Assembly: GCA_029379215.1 (NCBI GenBank)
Contig: JAQYWO010000043.1
Coordinates: forward strand, 1 to 40,509
Length of the DNA stretch: 40,509 nucleotides
Source of the DNA: Rhizonema sp. PD37
GTDB lineage: Bacteria > Cyanobacteriota > Cyanobacteriia > Cyanobacteriales > Nostocaceae
Direction of reading: 5' to 3'
Shown: piece after piece, positions 25,068-33,151 of the stretch
Layout: each line of letters begins with the position of its first letter
Position numbering within the stretch: the stretch's first letter is position 1
Notes under the pieces: generated by a model
The model's input: only the letters and a program-made list of their open reading frames with translations
Told to the model about the DNA's origin: nothing
The model's database searches: none
Made by a program: the position numbers and the translations under genes

Positions 25068-25985
25068 ATGAAAGATTGGTGGCAAGAAACTTTCCCCAAA
25101 GGACGACAAAATTTAATAATTACTGATGCTGATGGCTATCCTGTAAAAATTGCTTATGGCGAAAAAGGTACAGGTAAACCCCTATTCTTATTTCACGGCA
25201 TCGGAAGCTGGAGCTACAATTGGCGTCAAAGCATCCAACCGCTATCTCAACATTTTCGGGTTATTTGTTTTGATGCCAAAGGTTACGGCTTTTCAGAGAA
25301 ACCCGTGTCACGTCGAGAAAAAAATGGTCATCAAATTATCGAGTCAGCACGAATTATTCAAGCTTTAACCGATGAACCTGCTATCATCGTAGCCGAATCC
25401 TTGGGAGCAGTCATTGCACTTGCCCTTGCTCAGGAGTATCCTCAGTTAATCGCACAGTTAGTCGTGGTAAATGTGCCTATTTTCCCTCAACGTTTACCTC
25501 ATTGGGGAATGTCTTTACTGTCTCAAGCACCTATAGAGATCGTGCAAACAATTGATACTCTACGTTTAACACATTTACTTGCACCATTGGTAAGAGAAAT
25601 TATGGCTATAGAAAGGCGTGGAGTGCTGTTTGATCCTTCAATACTGACTCAAGATAATGTATATTGGATAACTTATCCATTCATTGAATTTCCAGGTACT
25701 CTGACGAAAGTTGCTGAAGAATTACAAATAGCAGCGAAAGAAATTGAGCATGTGCAAGTGAATAAACCAAATTTGCTCAGCAAAATTCAACATAATCTTC
25801 ATACTATAAAAAGTCCCACACTCATCTTATGGGGTGAACAAGATAGCTGGTTCCCAGTAAGAGATGGTGAGAAATTAAGCCAGCTTATCCCCAATGCCCA
25901 GTTAAAAGTTCTTCCTAACTGTAGTCATGATGCCTCATTTGGTGCTAATCAGGCGGTGAATGCAGCTATTCTTGAGTTTCTGTAG
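25068..25985 (+). CDS. Alpha/beta-fold hydrolase
   Basis: 305 aa. FLFHGIGSWSYNWR forms the oxyanion loop. The nucleophile is Ser111 in VAESLGA (first Gly of GxSxG replaced by Ala). The acid is Asp258 in LILWGEQDSWFP and the histidine is His286 in CSHDASF. No signal peptide, so cytosolic. Substrates of this superfamily (esters, epoxides, haloalkanes, C-C bonds) cannot be assigned from sequence. A cap domain spans about 140-240. Monocistronic; a long repeat-rich gap follows. Confidence 0.87.
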   Translation: MKDWWQETFPKGRQNLIITDADGYPVKIAYGEKGTGKPLFLFHGIGSWSYNWRQSIQPLSQHFRVICFDAKGYGFSEKPVSRREKNGHQIIESARIIQALTDEPAIIVAESLGAVIALALAQEYPQLIAQLVVVNVPIFPQRLPHWGMSLLSQAPIEIVQTIDTLRLTHLLAPLVREIMAIERRGVLFDPSILTQDNVYWITYPFIEFPGTLTKVAEELQIAAKEIEHVQVNKPNLLSKIQHNLHTIKSPTLILWGEQDSWFPVRDGEKLSQLIPNAQLKVLPNCSHDASFGANQAVNAAILEFL

Positions 25986-26081
25986 ATAGGAATATCAATA
26001 GATATCTGGTGAAAATTAATTATGCGGTTGTTGAAATCCTTAGTAAGGTTGAATGCCTCTACGTCATTTCCATTGATTTAT

Positions 26082-26241
26082 AGCGTTTCTCAATTCGCCC
26101 TCTCAAGAAAGCCCCTCTCCCAAGTTTGGGAGATGGGTGAAAATATTATGTATGTGAATCAAGCGTTTCTCAATTCGCTTTCTCCCCCAGTCTCTCTTCC
26201 AAGTTTGGGAAAAGGGTGAGAACATTATGTATGTGAATTAA
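26082..26241. repeat. Tandem 80-bp repeat, two diverged copies
   Basis: Unit 1 (26082-26161) and unit 2 (26162-26241) both begin AGCGTTTCTCAATTCGC, share CCAAGTTTGGGA, and end ATTATGTATGTGAAT. Parts recur at about 29557 (CATTATGTATGTGA) and, inverted, at about 29772-29795 (GGAGAGGGGCTTTCTTGAGA). Confidence 0.75.
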
Positions 26242-26254
26242 ACGTGCAAAAATC

Positions 26255-26287
26255 AGAAAGCCGATTTCTTTAAAAAATCGGCTTTCT
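26255..26287 (+). terminator. Strong hairpin, terminator-like
   Basis: AGAAAGCCGATTT (26255-26267) and AAATCGGCTTTCT (26275-26287) form a perfect 13-bp stem with a 7-base loop, followed by AATTTCATTTATT. It lies 270 bp after the alpha/beta hydrolase gene, beyond the tandem repeat; it could end that transcript or work in both directions. Confidence 0.55.
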
Positions 26288-27223
26288 AATTTCATTTATT
26301 CTCACAAACCATTTAGGATTGCTATATCATCTTCCGTCCACTACCTACGATTTGTTTTTGAATAAATGAAGAGCGGGAGTTAGCATAACAGTTGCTTTGG
26401 GAACTCCCACCCCGCCGTTTACTGCTGAAGAGTTCAGGAATATACACAGACACTGCCCGTTATTTAGGGGGGGGTAACGTTTAGATGAACAACAACGTCT
26501 GTACACACCGAATATTCCTGTTGCAGCAAACGAAAACCTTGTCAAAGTCTTTTCGCTAATTATCTAGATGCTCGCTGGTAATTTTATGGGCAAGAATTTA
26601 TTCGCTTCAACCAAACTTTTAATCCTCAATTTTGAATTCATAGAATTTACCATTTCAAACATGTGAGTAACTTACTTGAAAATGATTTGAGTAAATGTGT
26701 ATCACTTTCGTAATTTATGATTGTGATACACCCCGATAACAACACCCTTGAAGTCGTTTACTTTCTATAAATTAACTTGTATTTTGAGAGTTTGGTTGCC
26801 ATTTTGGCAAGTTTCTATATTTTTTAAAAAAAGGTATGTCAGATAAATAAAGTAAAATGATTAGCTATATTTATATCCTGATTTCTCTTTTTATTTTTTC
26901 AGATAACTAGATAAAAAAGGGTTTTTATTTTTAGTATTCAATCTATTTCAAAACAGATGAAATGTCACGAGAGGTGAGACCCCTCATAAATTATCCAATC
27001 GTCTCAGTCCCATTCAAATAAGATTAGAATAGCAATTCTCATCTTAAAAAAATAGTCGCTAATCTATTCACAGCAGCTAGTTGCGACTAAAGTTAGAGGC
27101 AAAAAATAATTCTCATATAAATTTTCACTCAAAGTATAATCGTTATTCAGTGCTGCCTTAACCCCTCAGTTATACTGGTTCTAGGATACATATGCCCTTC
27201 GTCAATTGTCCGACGAACACCCT

Positions 27224-27544
27224 ATGCAAATCACCCTCAACCTCAACGAAGCCTTTCAACTCGCAAATCTTACTAGGCAGGAAGAATTGGTGAACCTGGC
27301 TGTGCAAGAACTTGTGCGATACGGCTTAAGCCGTTGCCTTTGGCATCGCGCCGCAATTGAATTTGCCGTAGGATTCTATGATGCATTGGGGGCGGATAGA
27401 TCCTATGAAGAGGCGTATGAGTTTGGCTGTAGTGCGATTGATCTAGAAGGAATTAACGAATGCGCAACTACGAACCTTCAGTCGGACTCTCTAAGCACCT
27501 GTGTGAAAGGTGCCGAATGCTGTAAGCTAAGAAACAGCGACTAG
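27224..27544 (+). pseudogene. Chimeric remnant: VapB-type antitoxin fused to CHAT/caspase-like C-terminus
   Basis: From ATG 27224 the frame opens MQITLNLNEAFQLANLTRQE, then ELVNLAVQELV, a VapB-type antitoxin N-terminus. It then reads RYGLSRCLWHR, encoded by a 34-bp palindromic repeat (27316-27349). It continues AAIEFAVGFYDALGADRSYE and EAYEFGCSAIDLEGI, which matches the C-terminal end of CHAT/caspase-like effector proteins that usually run on into an LEGIPEHLTP-like tail. Here the tail degenerates. Both parts are fragments: no toxin follows the antitoxin part, and the catalytic His/Cys of the CHAT part are absent. A 107-aa product could be made, but function is unlikely. Confidence 0.62.
27316..27349. 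repeat. 34-bp palindromic small dispersed repeat at a gene-fusion point
   Basis: GCGAT (27316-27320) and ATCGC (27345-27349) flank the 12-bp palindrome CGGCTTAAGCCG (27322-27333) and the small hairpin GCC-TTT-GGC (27336-27344). Read on the minus strand it begins GCGATGCCAAAGGCAACGGC, clearly related to the element at 1818-1852. It is read through in frame and joins the two halves of the chimeric remnant. Confidence 0.7.
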
Positions 27545-27566
27545 ATTTTAAGATGAGCGACCCAAT

Positions 27567-28055
27567 ATGTTTTGGCAGCGACTGACAGCGTTCCTGATAT
27601 CAATTAGTATATTTTGCTGGGCAACTCCAGCTAGAGCAGATTGGACTCATCCACTATCATTTAGCAATGCGGATTTGACAGCACGCGATTTTTCTGGACA
27701 AAGCTTGCAAGCAGCAGAAATGTCTAACGCGAAGCTGGAATTGGTTAATTTTACAGGTGCTGACTTACGAGGCACAGTTCTCAGTGGTTCTATCATGACT
27801 ATGGTTAATTTGCACAAAGCTGATTTAACTAATGCCATGATGGATCAGGTAAACTTAACTGGAGCTGATTTGAGCGATGCTGTTCTCACAGAAGCTCTTT
27901 TACTCCGCACTATCTTTACTGACGTCGATATTACTGGTGCGGATTTTACCGATGCCGTTTTGGATCGGGCGCAAATTAAAGAATTGTGTGCAAAAGCTAG
28001 TGGTGTGAATTCTCAGACAGGTGTAGAAACTCGTGATTCTCTAGGATGTCGATGA
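27567..28055 (+). CDS. Exported pentapeptide-repeat protein, lumenal type
   Basis: 162 aa. A signal peptide (1-24) ends TPARA before DW. Residues 30-138 are pentapeptide repeats of the A(D/N)LxX pattern (FSNADLTARDFSGQSL, LTGADLSDAVL, ITGADFTDAVL), forming a right-handed quadrilateral beta-helix. The C-terminal cap IKELCAKASGVNSQTG..SLGC with two cysteines is typical of thylakoid-lumen pentapeptide proteins of cyanobacteria and chloroplasts. Function in that group is unknown. It overlaps purK by 10 bp, so the two are probably cotranscribed. Confidence 0.85.
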   Translation: MFWQRLTAFLISISIFCWATPARADWTHPLSFSNADLTARDFSGQSLQAAEMSNAKLELVNFTGADLRGTVLSGSIMTMVNLHKADLTNAMMDQVNLTGADLSDAVLTEALLLRTIFTDVDITGADFTDAVLDRAQIKELCAKASGVNSQTGVETRDSLGCR

Positions 28056-29251
28056 AGCGTGTTGGGATTATTGGTGGTGGGCAACTCGCATGGATGATGA
28101 GGGATGCCGCTAAGAAGTTGGGTGTGGAATTGGTGGTGCAAACTCCCCACTCAGACGATCCGGCTGTAGCGATCGCTACTGAAACTGTCTTCGCTTCAAT
28201 TGACGATGCGCTCGCCACAGCCCTTTTAGCCGAAAAGTCAGATGTCATCACCTTTGAAAATGAGTTTGTTAATTTAGCAGCTTTGTCACCCCTAGCAGAA
28301 CATGGAGTTCGCTTTCGCCCTCGACTTGAAGCTTTAACCCCACTTCTAGATAAATATCATCAGCTCCGTTACTTACAGAATTTAGGTTTACCTGTACCCA
28401 AGTTTTTTGCCTTGGAACAGGAGGATGAGAAAAGATTACCCACGTCTCAACTATCTTCTCAGTTAGGTTTTCCACTAGTTTTGAAAGCTCGTCGCCACGG
28501 TTATGATGGTCAAGGCACGTTCATTTTCAATGATCAATATTCTTTAAAGCAAAAGCTCGAGTTTACTTGCATAAAAGATGCATCCTGTCAAGGACTTTAC
28601 TTATTAGAAGAATTTATACCCTATGAGCGGGAACTAGCAGTGATTGCTGCCCGTTCTGTAGAAGGAGAGGTTTCTTGCTATCCAGTTGTCGAAACTCAAC
28701 AAGAGGAACAAGTCTGTCGCCGAGTGATTGTCCCTGCTCAGATTCCGCTGGAACTAGAAGCTCAAATTAAAGATATTGCTCGCACTTTGCTTAATAGTCT
28801 AGAAGCAGTAGGAGTTTTTGGAATTGAGCTATTCCTCACCAGCGATCGCCGACTGTTAGTCAATGAAATTGCACCCCGCACCCATAACTCCGGACATTTC
28901 TCTCTAGACGCCTGCGAGACTTCTCAATTTGAGCAGCATCTGAGAGCAGTTTGCGGATTGTCTCTAGGTAGTCCAGCTTTGCACTGTGCAGGCGCAGTCA
29001 TGGTTAATTTGCTAGGATACGAAAATTCCCAAAATATCTCCATCCCTCAATCGGGTGAGATTATAAACGAAGATTACTTTAAAAAGCTCTCCTTAATAAA
29101 ACAAATTCCCCAAGCTCACGTTCACTGGTACGGAAAAAATGAATCGCGTCCCGGCAGGAAACTGGGACACATCACCGTTTTGCTAGACAGCACAAGCGCA
29201 AATAAAGCAAGTGCGATCGCCCACACTATAGAATCCATTTGGTATTCCTAA
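28046..29251 (+). CDS. purK: 5-(carboxyamino)imidazole ribonucleotide synthase
   Basis: ATP-grasp enzyme converting AIR, ATP and bicarbonate to N5-CAIR in purine synthesis; cytosolic. The N-terminal GIIGGGQLAWMMRDAAKKLG forms the pre-ATP-grasp Rossmann loop. FPLVLKARRHGYDGQGTF carries the ATP-contacting Lys and Gly-rich loop. VNEIAPRTHNSGHFSLDACE is the family's diagnostic acceptor-site signature. 401 aa (family 350-400). The start is ATG 28046 or Met3 at 28052; both overlap the upstream pentapeptide gene. The 6S RNA gene lies about 640 bp downstream, an arrangement I recall from other cyanobacteria. Confidence 0.94.
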   Translation: MSMKRVGIIGGGQLAWMMRDAAKKLGVELVVQTPHSDDPAVAIATETVFASIDDALATALLAEKSDVITFENEFVNLAALSPLAEHGVRFRPRLEALTPLLDKYHQLRYLQNLGLPVPKFFALEQEDEKRLPTSQLSSQLGFPLVLKARRHGYDGQGTFIFNDQYSLKQKLEFTCIKDASCQGLYLLEEFIPYERELAVIAARSVEGEVSCYPVVETQQEEQVCRRVIVPAQIPLELEAQIKDIARTLLNSLEAVGVFGIELFLTSDRRLLVNEIAPRTHNSGHFSLDACETSQFEQHLRAVCGLSLGSPALHCAGAVMVNLLGYENSQNISIPQSGEIINEDYFKKLSLIKQIPQAHVHWYGKNESRPGRKLGHITVLLDSTSANKASAIAHTIESIWYS

Positions 29252-29881
29252 TATCCCTCTTTAATCACTCTCGCTAAAGTAAAAGCTAAAACCCTTTACT
29301 ATTGAGAATTTTGCCTTTTCACCTTCGTTTCAAGGTTGCTATAGCAGGGAGCAGGGAGCAGGGAGCAGGGAGCAGGGAGCAGGCTTGAAAGTCCCTTGGT
29401 TTCCGTGTTTTATAATTAATTGATGTCCTAAGAAACCGGGCAACTGCTATATTAATATGCGATCGCTAAATTTCTGACTAAATCCGATTATTCTCTTTTC
29501 AAAGTGAGTGAAAAGGGACATAGTATTTCTCAGTTGTATACTATAAAAAGAAAGAGCATTATGTATGTGACTCGACAGAGAAACTTTCTAGATATGAAAA
29601 GCAATGACGTAGGCTCTCAGGATCGCCCTAATACCATTTCACGAAAATCTTGATACTATTATTATTTGCTTCCCCTGCATCCCCTGCTCCTCTACTCCCC
29701 TTGCAAGCCTAAATGTATCAACTTTAAAGTGAAATTGTATAACGGGCACCCCTCACACACGCGCTTCGGAGAGGGGCTTTCTTGAGAGCGCGAAAGTTTA
29801 TGGGATTTGACTGAGAACAGCTATATTTTCGAGAAAAAGGAAAAATTTTCAATTAAGAACACACAATTTCTATCTGTCAGC
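29252..29881. other. 630-bp repeat-containing gap between purK and 6S RNA
   Basis: Contains the GCAGGGA heptamer array, the sequence CATTATGTATGTGA shared with the 80-bp tandem repeat, and an inverted fragment of that repeat (about 29772-29795). No coding frame or family feature was found. Confidence 0.5.
29344..29383. repeat. Heptamer tandem repeat (GCAGGGA)5
   Basis: Five perfect copies of GCAGGGA plus GCAGG, a cyanobacterial short tandem repeat, located about 90 bp after purK. Confidence 0.9.
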
Positions 29882-29887
29882 TATAAT
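29882..29887 (+). promoter_or_regulatory. -10 element of the 6S RNA promoter
   Basis: A perfect TATAAT lies 6-7 bases before the predicted RNA start at about 29894. A -35 box 17 bp upstream is not recognisable (ACACAA region), so the promoter may rely on a strong -10 alone. Position supports, but does not prove, the start. Confidence 0.55.
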
Positions 29888-29893
29888 GAAGTT

Positions 29894-30076
29894 GTTACAC
29901 TACGACGTTGGTGACTGCCCAAAAGTTTTTTGATCTATGCCTTTAGTGATAAGGGAGCCAAGAATTCTCGTGGCAGTAGACCGGGCATGTACCCGGAAAC
30001 TTTAAACGTAAGATGCTGGTTCCCACCTGGTTTAACCAGGTCAAAAACTTAGGTAAAACGGCGTTGCGGTGAACTC
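29894..30076 (+). ncRNA. ssrS: 6S RNA
   Basis: RNA regulator that mimics an open promoter and sequesters housekeeping-sigma RNA polymerase. Evidence: a closing stem pairs 29898-29910 (CACTACGACGTTG) with 30059-30071 (CGGCGTTGCGGTG) at 12 of 13 positions, allowing G-U. The 3' half carries the characteristic hairpin ACCGGG-CATGTA-CCCGG, followed by AAACTTTAAACGTAAGATGC, and then CCTGGTTTAACCAGG. This is the same order as the E. coli 6S hairpin, its AAACTGCGACG-like stretch, and the CCTTGAACCAAGG hairpin. The length of about 180 nt fits. It lies downstream of purK, has TATAAT upstream and a terminator after it. Cyanobacterial workers call the gene ssaA. End positions are good to about 5 bases. 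Confidence 0.85.
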
Positions 30077-30085
30077 AAAAATTTC

Positions 30086-30116
30086 AGCTCCCAAAGTCAT
30101 TATAGGCATGGGAGCT
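30086..30116 (+). terminator. Terminator after 6S RNA
   Basis: AGCTCCCA (30086-30093) and TGGGAGCT (30109-30116) form a perfect 8-bp stem with a 15-base loop, followed directly by TTAATTATTT. It lies 10 bases after the 6S closing stem. The mature 3' end is probably set by processing back to the stem. Confidence 0.6.
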
Positions 30117-30130
30117 TTAATTATTTACGG

Positions 30131-30193
30131 GTAGGGGCAGGTTTTACCGATCAAGATTAAATAGGTAGATTGTCGGAGAAAACCTGCCCGTAC
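30131..30193. repeat. Palindromic repeat, GTAGGGGCAGGTTTT family
   Basis: Arms GTAGGGGCAGGTTTT (30131-30145) and AAAACCTGCCCGTAC (30179-30193) pair at 14 of 15 positions. It belongs to the same type as 7584-7650 (GTAGGGGC start, about 35-40 base spacer). It lies between the 6S terminator and the M16 pair. Confidence 0.7.
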
Positions 30194-30315
30194 AGGAGTA
30201 GGGGAAAAGTAGCCAATTGCCAGAAAAAAATCTGTAGCAATTGATTCTAATTTAGGTGTCAATAAGAGTTAAAATCCATAGAATTAGGCTAAATTCTGGT
30301 TGAAACTGTAATAAA

Positions 30316-31584
30316 TTGTTACCAAAACTAACTAATACCGTGTTTCCAGCCTCGGTCTTCAAACTAGACAACGGTTTAACGTTGATTCATCAAGACATTC
30401 CTTCCACTCCTGTGGTTGTAGCAGATGTTTGGGTGCGTGCTGGTGCAAAATATGAGCCAAAACCTTTGTACGGCATGGCTCACTTTCTAGAACACATGAT
30501 TTTCAAAGGGACTGCATCGCTACCTCCGGGTGTATTTGATCAGCAAGTTGAAAACCGGGGTGGAGTCAGTAATGCAGCAACTAGTCATGATTATGCCCAT
30601 TACTCTCTGACTACAGCTTCTTCTTATCTGGAAGAGACTTTGCCTCAATTGGGAGAACTACTACTTAATGCGGCAATACCAGAGGATGAATTCTTCCGCG
30701 AACGGGACGTTGTGTTAGAGGAAATCCGTCAAGCAAATGACGATCACGATTGGCAAGGATTTCAAGCTCTCATGTCTAACATTTACCAGCGCCATCCTTA
30801 CGGACGTTCTGTGCTGGGCAGTGAGAAAGAACTGATGCAGCATACACCCGAAGCAATGCGTTGTTTTCACCGCGATCGCTACCAACCAGAAAATATGACG
30901 GTAGTCATTGTGGGAGGAATTGCTCAGAACAGGACTTTAGATTTAGTTAGTAGCACGTTTGTTAATTTTGGCGATCGCTGCAAAGATTTTCAAACAAGGA
31001 ATGAAGTGGCGGAACCAATTGTCACTGAAATTCGCCGTCAAGAAATGTCTTTACCAGGTTTAGAACAGGCACGCTTACTCATGGCGTGGACACAACCTGG
31101 TGTGGAACAACTCCGTACCGCTTATGGTTTGGATTTGCTCTCAGTTTTGCTGACACAAGGACGAACTTCTCGTTTAGTCAGAGATTTGCGGGAAGACAAG
31201 CAACTAGCACAGGGTATTTGCAGTAATTTTTCGCTACAAAGAGAATCCAGTTTATTTACCATTAATGTCTGGTTGGAACCGGAACATATCGAGCGCGTTG
31301 AGTCGCTCATTCGCCTTCACTTACACCAACTGCTTTCAGAAGGAATAAGCGATCGCGAACTTGCCCGATGTCAAAGGCTGTTGTGTAATGACTATGCGTT
31401 TTCTACGGAAACACCAAATCAGCTAGCGGGACTTTATGGCTACTACAACACTATCGCCCAAGCTGAATTATCAGTAACTTATCCTCAGCAAATTCAGTCC
31501 TTCAATGCTCAAGAGTTGCAAAAATTAGCACAAGAGCATCTTTCACCGAATAATTACGCCGTTACTATACTCAAACCAGTATAA
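30316..31584 (+). CDS. M16-family zinc metallopeptidase, catalytic partner
   Basis: 422 aa. The inverted zinc motif is H56-F-L-E59-H60 (GMAHFLEHMIFKG), and the distal zinc ligand is in VVLEEIRQ (Glu135/136), the spacing of the HxxEH-(x)74-76-E family. Two M16 halves are present, the second (about 185-420) inactive in design. No signal peptide from this start, so cytosolic unless the start is wrong. Only TTG 30316 or a GTG at 30340 are available as starts in the short frame before the conserved FKLDNGL. It lies 41 bp before a second M16 protein lacking the zinc site. The two resemble the paired catalytic and non-catalytic subunits of bacterial and mitochondrial processing peptidases. Substrates unknown; peptide degradation is the usual role. 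Confidence 0.9.
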   Translation: MLPKLTNTVFPASVFKLDNGLTLIHQDIPSTPVVVADVWVRAGAKYEPKPLYGMAHFLEHMIFKGTASLPPGVFDQQVENRGGVSNAATSHDYAHYSLTTASSYLEETLPQLGELLLNAAIPEDEFFRERDVVLEEIRQANDDHDWQGFQALMSNIYQRHPYGRSVLGSEKELMQHTPEAMRCFHRDRYQPENMTVVIVGGIAQNRTLDLVSSTFVNFGDRCKDFQTRNEVAEPIVTEIRRQEMSLPGLEQARLLMAWTQPGVEQLRTAYGLDLLSVLLTQGRTSRLVRDLREDKQLAQGICSNFSLQRESSLFTINVWLEPEHIERVESLIRLHLHQLLSEGISDRELARCQRLLCNDYAFSTETPNQLAGLYGYYNTIAQAELSVTYPQQIQSFNAQELQKLAQEHLSPNNYAVTILKPV

Positions 31585-31625
31585 AGTTAATTGCAATTAA
31601 CCCCTAACAACCAGTATAACGAGAA

Positions 31626-32915
31626 ATGACAACCGCGCTACCAAAATCGACAATTCATCGCACTGTATTAAACAATGGCATTGTAGTGCTGGTGACAGAG
31701 AATCCATCTGCAGATATTGTTGCAACGCGGATTTTTGTACGTGCTGGTAGTTGTTATGAAAATCGCACTGAAGCTGGATTAACATATTTGCTATCAGCAG
31801 TACTGACAAAGGGATGTGACAACCTCTCTAGTTTAGAAATTGCCGAACAAATAGAGTCTGTGGGAGCAAGCTTGAGTGCGGATACATCTGCTGATTATTT
31901 TTTATTATCATTGAAAACAGTAACGGCAGATTTTGCCGAAATTCTGAGATTGGCAGCACGGATTTTGCGAAATCCAACGTTTCCAGAAGCAGAAGTAGAA
32001 CTAGAAAAGCGTATTGCCTTACAAGATATTCGCTCACAACAAGAGCAGCCATTCTCCATCGCCTTCGAGCAGCTGCAACAGATCATCTATCAAAAACACC
32101 CTTATGCCATGTCGGCACTAGGGGATGAAATCACCATGAACCGCTTAAAACGTGAGGATTTGGTGCGGTATCATCAGACATATTTCCGCCCAGATAATAT
32201 CGTCATCAGTATTGCCGGGAGAGTAACAATAGCAGATACCGTTGCCTTAGTGGAAGAAGTTTTTGGAGATTGGCATTCCCTAGCCGAGCCACCGCAACCA
32301 ATACTTAATTTCCCTCTCAATGTTGAACCGCAGCACAAAGCTACATACAAGCAAACACAGCAATCTATCGTCATGCTGGGTTATTTGGGAGCATCAGTGC
32401 TTTCTGCTGACTACGCTGCACTGAAGTTGCTTTCTACGTACTTGGGAAATGGGCTTTCCAGTCGCTTGTTTGTCGAGTTGCGAGAAAAGCGCGGTTTAGC
32501 CTACGATGTATCCGCTTTTTACCCAACAAGGTTGTTCCCCGCATCATTTGTTGTTTACATGGGTACGGCTCCAGAGAACACTAAAATAGCTGTTGCTGGA
32601 TTGTGGGCAGAAGTCGATCTCCTTTGTCGGAATCAACTTGAGGAAGATGCACTCACTGCCGCTAAGAATAAAATACTGGGACAATATGCCTTGGGCAAAC
32701 AAACTAATGCACAAATTGCTCAGATTTACGGATGGTATGAAATCTTAGGGTTGGGAATTGATTTCGATAGAAAATTTCAGGAGCAAATTATGGCTGTCAG
32801 TGTTGCGGATGCGATCGCCGCAGCTTGCCAATATTTACGGGAACCTTATGTATCTTTAGTCGGTCAAGAAGATGCAGTTAGTACTGCCATGCCTTTTCCT
32901 GGGCATGGAGTTTGA
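31626..32915 (+). CDS. M16-family protein without zinc motif, non-catalytic partner
   Basis: 429 aa, M16 fold (LNNGIVVLVTENPSADIVA, FVRAGSCYENRTEAGLTYLL). The position of HxxEH reads T53-Y-L-L-S57, so no zinc can bind. The C-terminal half has GLSSRLFVELREKRGLAYDV with the Arg and Tyr that non-catalytic M16 partners supply to the substrate-binding chamber. Inferred to form a heterodimer with the protein encoded 41 bp upstream, like MPP alpha/beta or Sphingomonas-type M16B pairs. No signal peptide is evident. Complete. Confidence 0.9.
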   Translation: MTTALPKSTIHRTVLNNGIVVLVTENPSADIVATRIFVRAGSCYENRTEAGLTYLLSAVLTKGCDNLSSLEIAEQIESVGASLSADTSADYFLLSLKTVTADFAEILRLAARILRNPTFPEAEVELEKRIALQDIRSQQEQPFSIAFEQLQQIIYQKHPYAMSALGDEITMNRLKREDLVRYHQTYFRPDNIVISIAGRVTIADTVALVEEVFGDWHSLAEPPQPILNFPLNVEPQHKATYKQTQQSIVMLGYLGASVLSADYAALKLLSTYLGNGLSSRLFVELREKRGLAYDVSAFYPTRLFPASFVVYMGTAPENTKIAVAGLWAEVDLLCRNQLEEDALTAAKNKILGQYALGKQTNAQIAQIYGWYEILGLGIDFDRKFQEQIMAVSVADAIAAACQYLREPYVSLVGQEDAVSTAMPFPGHGV

Positions 32916-33151
32916 TCCTGATTGCGAGACTACATTCTGTCTGATTTTTTAAAGACAGTTTCTTCGTCCGCTTTACAACAAAAATGTTTTTCAATAAATG
33001 CTCTTGTCAACAAACAAATGATTGAGCAGCAGTGATGGCGCATTTTATGTCACAGATAGCTCTGAATTCAGACCGCAACTACCACCCTAAGTGCATTCTA
33101 CACCAATTTCAAAATAAGTGTATTAGCAGACATTTACCGGGGGCATATACC

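Larger units (their letters stand above)
25986..27223. other. 1.2-kb gene-free region with repeats and AT-rich tract
   Basis: Contains an 80-bp tandem duplication (26082-26241), a strong hairpin (26255-26287) and a GC-rich patch with CCC/GGG runs (26370-26480). From 26560 to about 27180 it is very AT-rich, with one perfect 9-bp inverted repeat GTGTATCAC/GTGATACAC (26697-26731). No gene is supportable; the minus-strand frame at 26345-26545 has no family features. Confidence 0.5.

Noticed and set aside
26345..26545. 66-codon minus-strand frame in the 1.2-kb gap
   Set aside because: Crosses a G-run and a hairpin, with no family features or ribosome-binding site.
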